From: Branchiostoma floridae
Lineage: Eukaryota > Chordata > Leptocardii > Amphioxiformes > Branchiostomatidae
Direction of reading: 5' to 3'
Assembly (NCBI RefSeq): GCF_000003815.2
Contig: NC_049996.1
Location: 3,882,981 to 3,944,980 of the forward strand
Length of the DNA: 62,000 bases
Position numbers and translations under genes: made by a program. The notes below the pieces were generated by a model. The model saw only the letters and a list, made by a program, of their open reading frames with translations. It was not told the origin of the DNA and did no database searches. This document shows positions 12,160 through 23,385 of the stretch, in pieces. Every line of letters starts with the position of its first letter. Positions within the stretch are counted from its first letter, which is position 1.

Positions 12160-12403
12160 GGTGGTATCTCACTGCGCTTGGGCAAAGTTGCGGCTCTGAG
12201 GGGTTCGTTCACTGCGGCAATGTCGTATTATTTTCCACATCTTTTAAAATCTATATATTTCTTAATACGTGAAAGTATGACTTAAAAGACAACAAAATAC
12301 ACAAAATGTAAGCAAAAATTCGTTCCTTATCTCTGAAATTCATTGAGTAATCTTTCGAACCCCGCAGTGCCACACCGGTGCCCAAAGTGCAGTGAGATAC
12401 CAG
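12160..12403. mobile_element. MITE A, complete copy
   Basis: Starts 'ggtggtatctcactgcgc' and ends 'gtgcagtgagatacca', an inverted pair extending about 45 bases inward. The interior carries the family words 'tatgacttaaaagacaa', 'aaatacacaaaatgtaag' and 'ttatctctgaaatt'. There is no transposase, so this is a non-autonomous element. Copies elsewhere lie at 21.1, 22.87, 33.96 and 58.35 kb. Confidence 0.85.
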
Positions 12404-12404
12404 C

Positions 12405-12650
12405 TGACATCTCGGGTCTGTAAGTATAGTCTGACCCAAAGGTCACCACACTTAGCACACGGTAGTCTGAATGAGAACTAGTCAGATGTGATCGCCAGAT
12501 TAACCAATTTTGCCGCATGACCTTTTGCCTGTCTTCTCTTCAATTTTTGATAGTCGGAACGGAAACTAAATGGCGTTCTATTTTTAACGACTGTGACCAT
12601 AGTGACGTGTATAGCAAGTGCATAGACTGATTATACATGGCTTATGGAAA
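12405..12650 (+). repeat. Dispersed repeat H, weak copy
   Basis: 'gaccttttgcctgtcttctc' followed by 'ctgtgaccatagtgacgtgt' echoes the first part of the copy at 3880. It again sits beside MITE A. Strongly diverged. Confidence 0.3.
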
Positions 12651-13042
12651 AGAGCAATGTAGGAATTTCTTTGGTTAAGTGAATATAGAAAGAAAATGGC
12701 CAAGATTGCATCGTTAAGTTTTTGTTACATCGAATCATTTACGTATTGCCTGCATATGTGTAAGCATCCGGCGTACATAGATGCTTTATTACATAATTTT
12801 GAATCGTTTTTTTTTTATGAATGAATTTTGATTGCTTATACAGGTAGATCTTCATGATCATCGATGGTGTTATCGTATTTTAACTTAACGTAAGTTTATC
12901 GTATATTTTTGAAGTCTGTAATGGCCAGTTTTGTTTTGAGGCTTTAAACGTCCTTAAATGTTTGATTTTCCTACACTAACTGCATTTCATAAAACATACA
13001 TGTACTTGTGGTATGAAATGTTCTGAAAGTAATCACGTTGTA

Positions 13043-13100
13043 CGCACGCACACACACACACGCACACACACATATACAGACACGCACAGACACACACACG
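13043..13100. repeat. (CA)n-rich microsatellite
   Basis: Imperfect ACACAC tract with CG and TA interruptions. Confidence 0.9.
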
Positions 13101-13244
13101 AAGACTGCCTACATATAACTTTCTTGGGCAAGGTAATAATGGCAACTCAGTCACGACACCAGAACATTAGTCTCTAAAACGTGTCCAAATGATGCAGAGA
13201 CGAAGTGCAGAATACCCCAAAGGAAAGCCCTAGACGAGCTACTA

Positions 13245-14705
13245 AATGGGCACAGTCTACTGTACCAATCATGATGCGTAATGTTCTCAAAACATGCGGC
13301 ACGACATTGCCTCTCCTGATGAATTCTTGAGCCCTAAAGGTAACTGGTGCGTTCTTGAGTCCGAAGGGTAGTCATTTTTCACCCAACACATTTGTTTCTT
13401 AGGCTATATCTATGACTTATACAGTCATAGATATCCCCCACCCATGTTACGCAATGTTCTCAAAACACGTTGTGCCATTACTTCTGCTGGAGCATTTTTC
13501 AGCCCGAAGGGTAGTGGTTTCACTAGTCATCACCCGTTAACACATTTTATGGCTATGACCTTAGCCAAAGTCTACTGTACAAATCATGATACGTAATGTT
13601 CTCAGAACATGCGGTACGAAATTGCTTCTCCTGATGAATTTTCGAGCCCGAAGGGTAGTTTTTTCTCTCAGCACAATCGTTTCTCAAGTTACATATCTAT
13701 GACTATCACTGTCAACCACACCACACATGTTACGCAATGTTCCCAAAGCACGTTGCGCCAAATGTTGCTGGTGGGTTTTCAAGCCTGAAGGGTCGTTTCT
13801 CCTGGCATCACCCGTTAACACATTTTTATGACTATGACGTTAGTCTACTGTACCAATGTTGATACAAAATGTTCTCGGAACACGAGCTACGAAATTGCTT
13901 CTACTGGTGCTATAGTAAGCCCGAATGATAGTCGTTTCCCTTCAAACACATGGAGTTCACGAAGCACCCACTATGTCATGTCATCTACAGGTGCTTTACC
14001 AAGCACAAAGGGCAGTAATTTTTTTCCTCCCAGTACACGTTACTTTTGGTTGACACTTTCATTCTATGACTATGAGCGTAGTCTACCGACCAAACAATGA
14101 TACGTAATGTTCACAAAACACCCGTCACGTCATGTCAGTTACAGGTGCCTAAGTCCAAAGGGTAGTCACTTTTTACTCCCAGCACACGTTAATTTAGTTT
14201 TACACTTTCATTCTATGACTATGAACGTAGTCTTCCGCACCAATGATGGAACGTAATGTTCCTCAACCACGAGCTACGCCATTGCTTTTACTGGTGCTTT
14301 TTTAAGTCCTAACGGTCGTCTTCTTTTTCCTTTCAACATATGTTACTTAGGGTTAACACATGTATTTTATGACTATGGGCGTAGTCTACCACACCAATAA
14401 TGAAACGTAATATCCCCTTACCACGGGCTATACCATTAATTCTACTGGTGGTTTCTAAATCCGGAATGGTAGTCGTTTTTCCTTTCAACACATCTGTATC
14501 TGTATCTATATAGCCGATATAACCGCCCTTCGGCGTAACACATCACATTTTACTTAGGGTTTACACTTTCAGTCTATGACTACGTGCGTAGTCTACCACA
14601 CCAATAAGAATTCTTAATGTTCACGAAGCACCCACCATGCCATGACATCTACCGGGGCTTTCCTAAGCCCGAAGGGTAGAAATTGTACCTCCAATACACG
14701 TTACA
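13245..14705. repeat. Diverged minisatellite, ~132-173-bp units
   Basis: About ten units share 'tctatgactatga.cgtagt', 'gtaatgttc', an 'accacg.gctacg' or equivalent block, and 'agcccgaagggtagt'. The anchor near 'cgtaatgttc' falls at 13277, 13450, 13592, 13733, 13865, ~13956 (partial), 14103, 14252, 14406 and 14613. The first units alternate in two types ('atgcgg' and 'cacgttg'), hinting at a ~300-bp dimer. Some units are open in one frame (13828-14100), but no domain is visible. Confidence 0.85.
14495..14536 (-). repeat. 42-bp insert inside the minisatellite, flanked by 8-bp direct repeats
   Basis: 'aacacatc' is present at 14487-14494 and 14537-14544. Between them lies 'tgtatctgtatctatatagc' followed by 'cgatataaccgcccttcggc'. 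The minus strand matches the repeat at 46895-47015. Because that repeat itself continues 'gtaacacac', the duplication may be microhomology rather than a true target duplication. Confidence 0.6.
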
Positions 14706-15287
14706 TAACACCTTATCTCCATGCGTTGCTTACTTTGGCATTAGTTCTATAACGAAATATACTGTAAAGAAATCATACACTAAGGCTACACCGACTTAGT
14801 TTGTTGGTTGTTGCCTTTGCTATAGCACCAATTCATTTTGTTTAATCACAGCAGACAACTAAACGTGTACCATTTAGAAGATGAAATGAAACGTCCCCAA
14901 AAGCAAACATTTTGGCAACATAATTTCTTTTGAAACATCCATCTTACTATGTTGACTTCGTGGCTCCTGATGGCTTTGCGGCTCCCGTTTCAGTATCAAG
15001 GATCACTAACTGTAGCGTGTGCTGTCTTCTCGTAAATAACCAGGCCTCTGAACTAAGAAGTTTGAAGTTCGAATCTCTGATGTGGAGCCCTACCGATATG
15101 TATATCAATGAAAAAGGCTTCAGTTCTTGTGAAGGGACGAGCTATCGTCCTAGAATTATTTTAGTTGTCGCAAAGAGATTGACTCATGACAATAAACCTG
15201 TAAATAAAATAGATAGCACCTGTCTTCTCTGCCACTACCAGTTCACGAATAGCGTTTCAGTGAGCAAAACTGAATTTTGATTTATTC
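14706..15287. other. No feature seen
   Basis: A plus-strand open frame (14930-15280, no ATG at its first codon) has no recognisable domain. Confidence 0.4.
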
Positions 15288-15335
15288 GGCTGTATAGAGA
15301 GAAATACAGCCAGGGCTATAAAGAGCTGGCCCTGG
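15288..15335. other. Two adjacent perfect hairpins
   Basis: GGCTGTAT (15288) pairs with ATACAGCC (15304). CCAGGGC (15310) pairs with GCCCTGG (15329). The hairpins abut and overlap by two bases. They could form part of a structured RNA or a MITE end; there is no other support. Confidence 0.4.
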
Positions 15336-17999
15336 TAACTTTACAATATACAATGAGAGCATTATGTTTCCCGCTCCTTAAGTTTTGTTTTCAAACTAGC
15401 TATATAGGTTATACAGACAACGCAAGAAATAACTTTGGATAGTATTACGGACACAATCTGTGTTTACTAGCTAGGGTAGCAGTTGCGCTATCTTTGATTC
15501 TCTATCTGTCATAGAAGTAAATTTTTTGCCCGTGTGCCAATGAAATAAATTGGCATGGCCTAACCACCACTCATCAGTAATTGTTATTAGCCCAACAATA
15601 ATTTGACTCTTGCCTTATTGAATGAAGAAAAAAGATGACTGTTACGTTTTAACAAAAGGAGTAATGAGGCTTATTAATGTATCCCTTTGCCGTAGCCTGT
15701 GGCCATTGTTTGACCGTATGATTAGTCCATGTGTCTGGCCAACATGTTAATTCATCCAGACATCCCAAGGGGGAGGACCACATTAATTATGCATGCGTCC
15801 TGATGTTTGCCATCTGCATAATTAATGGGACTTCGTACATACGACACGAAGACCAAGTGCCGTGATACTAAGGTCCTTTTGACATTTGGAGGATCGACTG
15901 AACAATGCTTGGGTGCTCTACTGATGGCGTCTTGTGATGGTGACTCATAGAGTACATGCAGCAGACTCATTTGCTGCTAATGAGATTTGGCCGTTTAACG
16001 GTCGTTGCCCTATAGTGGCAAGGTATACATATTTTCCTAGACTCCAGAAGAGAAACATTTAGTTGGGATTGGTTATGGGAAGAAGGATAGGGGATGATCA
16101 CTGACCTATGTGATGGCTAGGGCTATAAAGTTAGAAGATTTACAAAGATGTCGAAATATTTGACATGAGATTTTTAATTTCTTGTTTACAATACCATGAT
16201 TGCCGTCGGGCCTTTGTCAGACATCTACTATTAACCTTGCAGTTATTTTGTGTCTCAAATGGAAATTCATGCTAAACTGTGTGGGGACCCAGACCCACTC
16301 ATCATTTCCCTAAGTAGTATCGAAAGCTATCTGACACCACTGTTCTATTTAGTCGTAGTCAAGATCAAAGCAAGTCCAGGAGGATGTTCTTTTGGAGAAC
16401 CAGGGAAAGCAGATTGGTGTCCCATAGTTGACCTTGACCTCCGTCATCCCAAGACCTACCATACCTACATGTCAAGTATGAAGGTCAACCGTCCAGAGGA
16501 TATTACGTTATGCTGACAACAACCACCAGACGTCGAACACATCAAGACCTACAGACAGACAGAAACACACACACAGACGAATCAAAACGTAACTTCGTTT
16601 TATGGGGGTAAAAACACAACCAAGAAAAACCTGGTTGAGTGTACGATCTACAACCGCTATCGTTTCCCCCTTACTAACATCGTCTCCTTCAAATTATGTG
16701 TCTGGAAAATGATGCGACAAATTCGCTCATGACTTTTAGCCATGCAAGATGAGCCGAACAACTGGCAAAATGTCAAATATTTCTCTTCCCATAGGAAAGC
16801 TGTACTAACTACATGTCATATCCCATTAATGTCATAGTCTACTTTATATTGTTGATCACGTTATACTTTATCAATCGAAGAGACCACTGTTCTATTTAGT
16901 CGTAGTGGAAATGATTCTTACCATGAATATATAGCACTGTGAATATGTGTGTATGTTTAAAAATGAGAAAAAAATATATTCAAAAGTTCATCATTATAAG
17001 TTGATAACTCTATTACTTGAAAGCATAACCATTTCTTGTTCTTTTCTGAGCTGGCATTACATTTTCAGTAGTCTATATTAATCTATTTGTCATTCTATAC
17101 ATTGTACATAGTCTTGTCGGATCACTTGTATCTTAATCATGTTTAATTTACATTACCCATTACGTTGGTGAAACGTTAAAGTAGATTACCGCTGTTTGTG
17201 ATGGCAAAAAAAAGATCTTTTTTCTACAAACACATACCCGAAGGATATTACCACGTTCATCTAGAAATGAGCAATGATAAGATGTGCATTAATATTGATA
17301 TATCATACCTCACCTTTACTAAGGTCCTAATGAAGAAAACTACTTTGTAAATGTTGACTAATGTCTGTGGGTACCCTTGATGGTGCTATCTTCTGGAAGT
17401 GACTGTCAATCTCTTTTCAAGAAGGACGATCTACCAATAGGAACGCGCCATCACTTGATTGAATCATCACACAAACGTCAACCTCAACCGTCGTCTAATC
17501 ATCTACACAATTACCTCCGTGCTGCGAGATGAAGCAATTGTGATGCTAATGAACCTGTCACGCGATAGCCATCAACAGTCGAGGAACCATCTGGAACTTA
17601 TCAACCCTCACTCACGGCCATGGTCGTTGTAACCAGATGTTCTTTGTGACATTTACGGTTCATTACGAAAGGTTGCGTAATGTAGACAGTTTTATTATGC
17701 CATTACTGGAGATCATGGAAAGGACGAAGGTACATGCTGCAGATAAATGCAATTAGAAGTCAATTTTAGACGGCAAAAAGATTTCAAAGATTTCATACGA
17801 AGTATTTTAATAAATCTAAGGAACAACTTGAAAGTGGCTTGTAATTTTGTATACCATTATGACTTGAATTGTATATTGTAAATAAGATTGTAGACTGATT
17901 TTATATTAACTTGTAAGATATGTTGTTAGTTCTTGATTATGCCATTGTTGTGTAGCGTTATGATTTGTATTGTATATGCATATGTATGTATGTGGTCAC
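15336..17999. other. No gene seen; contains a long exact direct repeat
   Basis: About 2.7 kb of AT-rich DNA. A 24-base exact repeat (16336-16359 and 16883-16906) is the only internal structure. An 88-codon frame at 16250-16516 overlaps its first copy and has no known domain. Confidence 0.4.
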
Positions 18000-18062
18000 G
18001 ATAACAGCCTGCTGCCTATGTGTCCACATTGTATTGCCCTTGTTGCAATTTGAATAAAAATA
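18000..18062 (+). other. Possible retroelement 3' end
   Basis: 'cctgctgcctatgtgtccac' then 'ttgttgcaatttgaataaaa' resembles the 'ttgcaataaa'-type ends of the LINE fragments in this window, with AATAAA at the end. No coding similarity lies upstream. Confidence 0.3.
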
Positions 18063-18386
18063 CCATAGTCCTAGACATCACAAACATTAGCGATCCTCCC
18101 CTTCCCTCATCATCATCATTATATCAAATTCAAACAAATTTATGAAGAGGATTTCGGATTATTTGTCGGAACACAATCAAAAACAGTGCCTTCTTTGCAT
18201 GAGAACTTTCTTCTCAAGGGTAAAATGTACGAAGCGATACATGTAACTGGGACCATGTACTGTGTCAAAATGTATGTATTAAAATGTCTGTAACTTCTAG
18301 GTACGTACTGCTTCCTATGCTTAGTACTCACCATTTCGGAAAGAATATAGTACTTGAATCACAGACCATGCCACTAAAAGGGAATA

Positions 18387-18560
18387 CAGTAGAAGCCACT
18401 TAATTGCACATCCCATTTGCCAGTGCATTTCGTGCAATTATCCGAATGGTGCAATAAAGCGAAGCTATTAAGCTGGATCGCACCACCACAGGATTTTGGC
18501 ATTTGGTGCAATTAACAGAAGTGTGCGATTATCCGTTGTGCAATTAACTGGCTTCTACTG
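18387..18560. mobile_element. pogo-like MITE, complete
   Basis: The ends CAGTAGAAGCC and GGCTTCTACTG are inverted, and the pairing continues through 'taattgcac' and 'gtgcaatta' for ~24 bases with one mismatch. TA flanks both sides (18385-18386 and 18561-18562). CAGT termini with TA duplications are typical of the pogo branch of Tc1/mariner. At 174 bp it has no transposase. Confidence 0.8.
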
Positions 18561-21103
18561 TAGTCCCTTTTGTAGTGATTGAACAAGTATGTTTTTGACC
18601 CAAGGGCTATAGTTACTGTGCTAGGCGCCACCATATGCACCAAAAATGTAATACAATTTTATTTCACACCAAAGAAAATATCTTTGCACTTCACTGAAAA
18701 TCTCGTTACATAACAACATAGCGACGTCAAAATATATACAAAATTTCCCCCAACTTTACAAACTAATAACTAGGATCAGAAACTTGAAACTTAATTCCGA
18801 TGCCGTGTTAAAACGTAATTTATCTGACAACGATTTATCAAAACATAACCAACGTAGATACCTGATTACCCTACTTATAATCTCTTGAAATTACTAAAGT
18901 AGAATCAACAACAGTTACCGTATGATCTATGAAACCTTGTATAACACCATTTATTGTATAGGCAATTATGTTACGCTAATTGTAAATAAGGCATATGTCA
19001 TCTTCCATTATAATAATCTTTTAGCTTAATTTTTCGAGTTTCTAAAACAGTCATCAATTTTAACATGCCATCTAAAATCCCTGGCAATTACCAAGGTTAA
19101 TTATGCGACACCTTAAAACCGGGTGTTGATGGAAATTAGAATAGTTTGCAGAAACAGAGAAAATTTAATTACCTGTGGCGGCAATGAAATTATCATGTAA
19201 TCACTTTCTTTAACTCGTGAATTGTGTAAATGGTAGGGAGGGGGGCACTGTCATTAGCTTAGAAAATTGAGTGAAGCGCCCTGGGTCAATGTGATTTGCT
19301 GAGGCCATGTTGATTTGATTACTCAGATTATATTGGTGCTGGCATTAAGTTTCTTTTTTTTTAAAGAAGAAAAAAAAACCCCATACTGTTAAACGTACGA
19401 ACTGTGTAAATATATTATTTAACATTCCAAAAAATACATGTTAATTCAAAACTCAACAGTTTTTTTTACAATGAACACCTGTATAGACACGTATAAAGTA
19501 TGGTGTTGAAAATACCATTGCCTGATGTATATAGGCGCGGTCACATATGGTGAAAGGTCACCATTACAGACATGCGCAGAATTAGCATTTTGATGCCATA
19601 GAAGATGGCTTGCAAAAGTAAGTGTAAGAAGCCTTTTTGTTGGGAAATGTTGGCATTTTGGAGCTGGAAATTATGGTCAGGTATTCTGGCTATTTTATTT
19701 TGTGAGAAAAATAAGCTTTCTACCATGTTTGGAGTGTTTTAGACAGTCTAGAGTATGTATAGTTTGGGTGTTATCAGGGAGGTCAGAGGTCACCAGAGTG
19801 TCTTATTTTGTTTGTGGGGGCGCATTGCACCGAACCGAATGTTTTCAAAATCGCCATATGCACTCTTTAGAAGTCAGATTTGCCTGCCAATGTGAGATTT
19901 TCACCAACTAAACCTTAGGTAGGTGACTTTTGACAGCCTTTTCCCTACATCTTATGCATGCAACAGGTGCCTGCCAGCCATTGGAGGTCTGTAACCATAT
20001 GCCGTGCAATTGTCCTACGATTCTGCCCAAAATGCCCAAAGTTTGCGATCGTACGAGGATCACATGACTTATGCAACCATGTCCTATCCTTTTACAATGT
20101 TAAGTTGTATTTAGTGGAGCAATTCAGCTGAAATGTAAGAAAAAAAATGCCGACCCTATTTTTCACCTTTATTTAACAGGAAACAGAACATTCATTTTGC
20201 AAGCCCTTAGGAAATTGAATTCGGTGTCCGAAAATCTTACCGCATAAGTTATTGAGAAAGACACAAAGCTCGGCTTACCTATCGCTTGTCTTCCTGATAT
20301 ATATTGATTTTACTTATCGATTTATTGGTTTTCCTGAAGGATACTTGTCCCGTGCGCATTTATTCTCCACCTTATTTCTTTATACCCCCAATTCCACTAG
20401 TCTCTATCATAGTGACTACGCAGGCTATTATGGGGAGAATTATTTGCAAGGGGAATTTTGCTACCAAAGGATTTGGCCGAAATTCCAAAACTCAAATGTT
20501 ACTGTATTTTTAGTCATAGAATCAATTTCGATTCATCATGTGGATGTTTGTTGAAATTTTATGCAAAATGCAGGGACATATTATATGTGGAAATTTTTTT
20601 TTTTTTAAATTGTCTTAAATAACAAGATGTTAGTACAATTAACGTTACTTTCACAAAGATTCCGATACATTCCAATAAGTCTAACCTTGTTCACTTTCTA
20701 CTTTTGATTTTTTGAACAATTTAGAATTTTTTTAACTGAAACATTCTCTCTGAATATCTAAAACTTATTACAGAAATATTTTAAAAATCTCGGTGACTTG
20801 CAATGGACTGTACTCCTATAATTTGCATGAAAATCCAATTATGAAATGAAGAGTTGCAAAAGTCGCCTTCGATTAAATGTATAGATGGGGGGGGGGGGGC
20901 GAACTTACTACACGTGCATACATGGCACGTACTGTAAAATTATTAGTCCACGTATCGTCCCAACTTGTTTTCGATAACAGATATATAATCTTGGTCCGGT
21001 AAGGGTGTCATTTTTCATCGTGTCCCGTCCAACCCACCTCCTGCTGTTGTTCCGATATCGTGCGTAAGACGACGTGCTGGATTTTCCAAGAAACACGATT
21101 TTT
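18561..21103. other. No feature seen
   Basis: About 2.5 kb with no recognised repeat or gene. A poly-G run of about 14 lies near 20886-20899. Overlapping frames at 20252-20554 have no known domain. Confidence 0.4.
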
Positions 21104-21339
21104 AGATGGTATATCACTGCACCTGTGGCACCGGTGCGGCACTGCGGGGTTAGTTCACCGTTGCACTATTGTGTTATTTCACAGATTTTTTTCTATACTT
21201 TAGATATTGCGTAATTCGTAACAAGTATGACTTAGAAGGCTAGACGTCAGAAAATTTGTTCTTTATCTCTGAAATTCCTTGAGTATCTTTCAAACCCCGC
21301 AGTGCCGCACCGGTGCCCCAAGTGCAGTGAGTTACTACC
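21104..21339. mobile_element. MITE A, complete copy
   Basis: Left end 'atggtatatcactgcacc', right end 'agtgcagtgagttactacc'. The inner arms 'gcaccggtgcggcactgcgg' and 'ccgcagtgccgcaccggtgc' are perfect complements. This is the cleanest view of the family's long inverted repeat. Confidence 0.85.
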
Positions 21340-21820
21340 TTCAGGGAGATACAAAGACTCAGTGATGTTTGGAGCCCTTTTTCTTTATAACGAATGCGTT
21401 TGTGTGATCTTTGATTTCATAATTGAAATATACCGAAATATGTAGACGTATATAATCTAAAAGACGACGAAACAGAAAGTAATTTTTGTTAATTTTGATA
21501 TTGAGCGATATCTATCAAATATTAAGCCGTTGACTGTTCGCAATGATCCAGTGAAAAACGGCTGCTAAGAAAGCATGGGGATATGTTTTCTATTTCTTTC
21601 TTCTTGTAGAAGTTGCAAATCATTCACTGGTTTATTGAAAAGCTGGACGTGGAGGAGGAACTATCAATTTTACACTTATCATAGACAGACTAATATTGTA
21701 TTTTTCATCCATACACCCACTCACTTCTTACGAGAAACTTTTACAGAACAGATGGCGCCGTTTTTCCAAAACTTGTGCTGATAAATTCGAAAATATTTCG
21801 CTGTATAGTACTCAATAGTT
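21340..21820. other. No feature seen
   Basis: Nothing recognised. Confidence 0.5.
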
Positions 21821-21823
21821 TCG

Positions 21824-22545
21824 TGACGTCACTCAAAATTGAATATCAACTTTATTTCTAAATAAACCACACGTAAACGTTAGGAAATTTCTTTGTCGTA
21901 ATTCATCATTAGAAAAATAGACACAATTTTGGTGTCATGTTTATCATTCACCAGAAAATCATTATTTGAAAAGGGTCATTTATATAGATTTTATCTGTCG
22001 ATAATGACGTCACCTAGTTTTGGGTCACTTACTCCAAACAAATGTCAAAGATATTAATTGAAGACTCGTAAAGAATTCTTGGCGTAATTTATCATTGAAC
22101 AAATATGTGACATTTCAATCATTTACTACATGTAATCAGAAAACTATTATCTGAAAAGGGTCATTTTGATGACATTTCATCCGTCGCTTGATAATGACGT
22201 CACCTGGTTTTTGGACACGTACAGAACAAATCTCAAACACATTAATTGAAGACCACACGTACGCGTCAAGAGATTCACTCATGATCAAATTATTATTTGA
22301 AAAGGTCGTGTTGATGTGATTGAATCTGTCGTTTTATAATGACGTCACCTAGTTTTGGGACAGTTGCCGCAAACAAATGTCAAACAATTAATTGAAGACC
22401 GCATGTAAGCGTCAAGATATATATTGGAGCAATTTACTCTGACGGAAATAGTAACAATTAATTAGACTTTAGACGAGCAGAGCAACATTTGAGAATTGGC
22501 GGTTTGATATTTTCTCATCCGTCGTTTGATTCTGACGTCATCAAT
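21824..22545. repeat. Five-unit tandem array with one perfect CRE per unit
   Basis: TGACGTCA occurs at 21824, 22005, 22195, 22340 and 22533. Shared neighbours are 'tttgaaaaggg..catt', 'tc.gtcg....ataa' before the site, and 'cctagttttggg.ca', 'caaa.gtcaaa', 'ttaattgaaga' after it. Spacings are 145-193 bp because of indels. The eight-base palindrome is the most constant word while flanks drift. CREB/ATF bZIP factors bind this sequence; use in vivo is inference. Confidence 0.85.
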
Positions 22546-22873
22546 ACTCAAACTGTCGTTAAACTTGATAGCAGGCGTATTTTTGCGTATTAGTACAACT
22601 TTTTCCCGCCACTTACCGTCCGCAAAATTGTCGTTATGTAACACATTACAGCATCTGAATTACATTTAGGCTTGCGAAGAAAATTGCATCGTCAAATTAC
22701 GCCATTTTCAACGAGGGCACACAGAATAGAATATGTGAATACTATATCCTTCTAGCGATGAAGTCATAATTTATTATCAACCATAATGTCTCTATATACA
22801 CGCATGTGTCCCTTGTATGTATATTAGAGTGTAATGTATGAGGAAAGAGTTTAGTAGTGTACTTCTTAAGTCT
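22546..22873. other. No feature seen
   Basis: Nothing recognised. Confidence 0.5.
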
Positions 22874-23083
22874 TAAGGCACTGCGGGGTTCGTTCATTTC
22901 GGCACTGTTATGTTATTTTCGCCGAAATTTCTTATAATTAAAACATTGCATTATAGTATGGCTTAAATGACAAAAAAATACACAACACGTAAAAAGAAAT
23001 CATTCTTTATCTCTGAAATTCTTTGAGTCATCTACGAAACCCGCAGTGCCACACCGGTGCCCCAAGTGCAGTGAAATACCACC
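22874..23083. mobile_element. MITE A, left end trimmed
   Basis: Starts inside the left arm at 'aaggcactgcggggttcgtt' and ends 'agtgcagtgaaataccacc'. The outermost ~25 bases of the left end are missing. Its right part is duplicated downstream. Confidence 0.8.
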
Positions 23084-23385
23084 AGAACGTTATTACCACA
23101 TGCACCACCCGTCTTACCCGAGGTGTTTTGTCGTAGCACGTTCAGCAAGTCTCAATTAATTAGCACCAATTATGACAGTGCATGCATAATCACATTAATC
23201 ACTGAAAATCGTTGAGTCATCTATGAACCCTACAGTGCCGCACCAGTTCCCCTAGTGCAGTGAGATACCGCATTAACGTCATTATTAACACATGTCTTAC
23301 CCTAGGTGTTTTGTCGTAGCACGTTCGCCACGTCTCAATTAATTAGCGCCAATGGTGACAGTGCATACATGATCACATTAATCAT
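23012..23385. repeat. Tandem duplication (183-189 bp) of a MITE A end plus flank
   Basis: The right part of MITE A and the following ~115 bases ('ggtgttttgtcgtagcacgt', 'gtctcaattaattagc', 'gacagtgcat') are repeated head to tail. Anchors: 'gagtca' at 23025 and 23214, 'acatta' at 23192 and 23375. The duplication must postdate the MITE insertion. Confidence 0.85.

Noticed and set aside
14930-15280. 116-codon open frame containing a CxxC-like pair
   Set aside because: It starts without an ATG, has no second metal-binding pair and shows no similarity I recognise.
21824-22545. CRISPR-like regular repeats
   Set aside because: Units are long, diverged throughout and variably spaced, with no short identical repeats separating unique spacers; the sequence is also eukaryotic in character.
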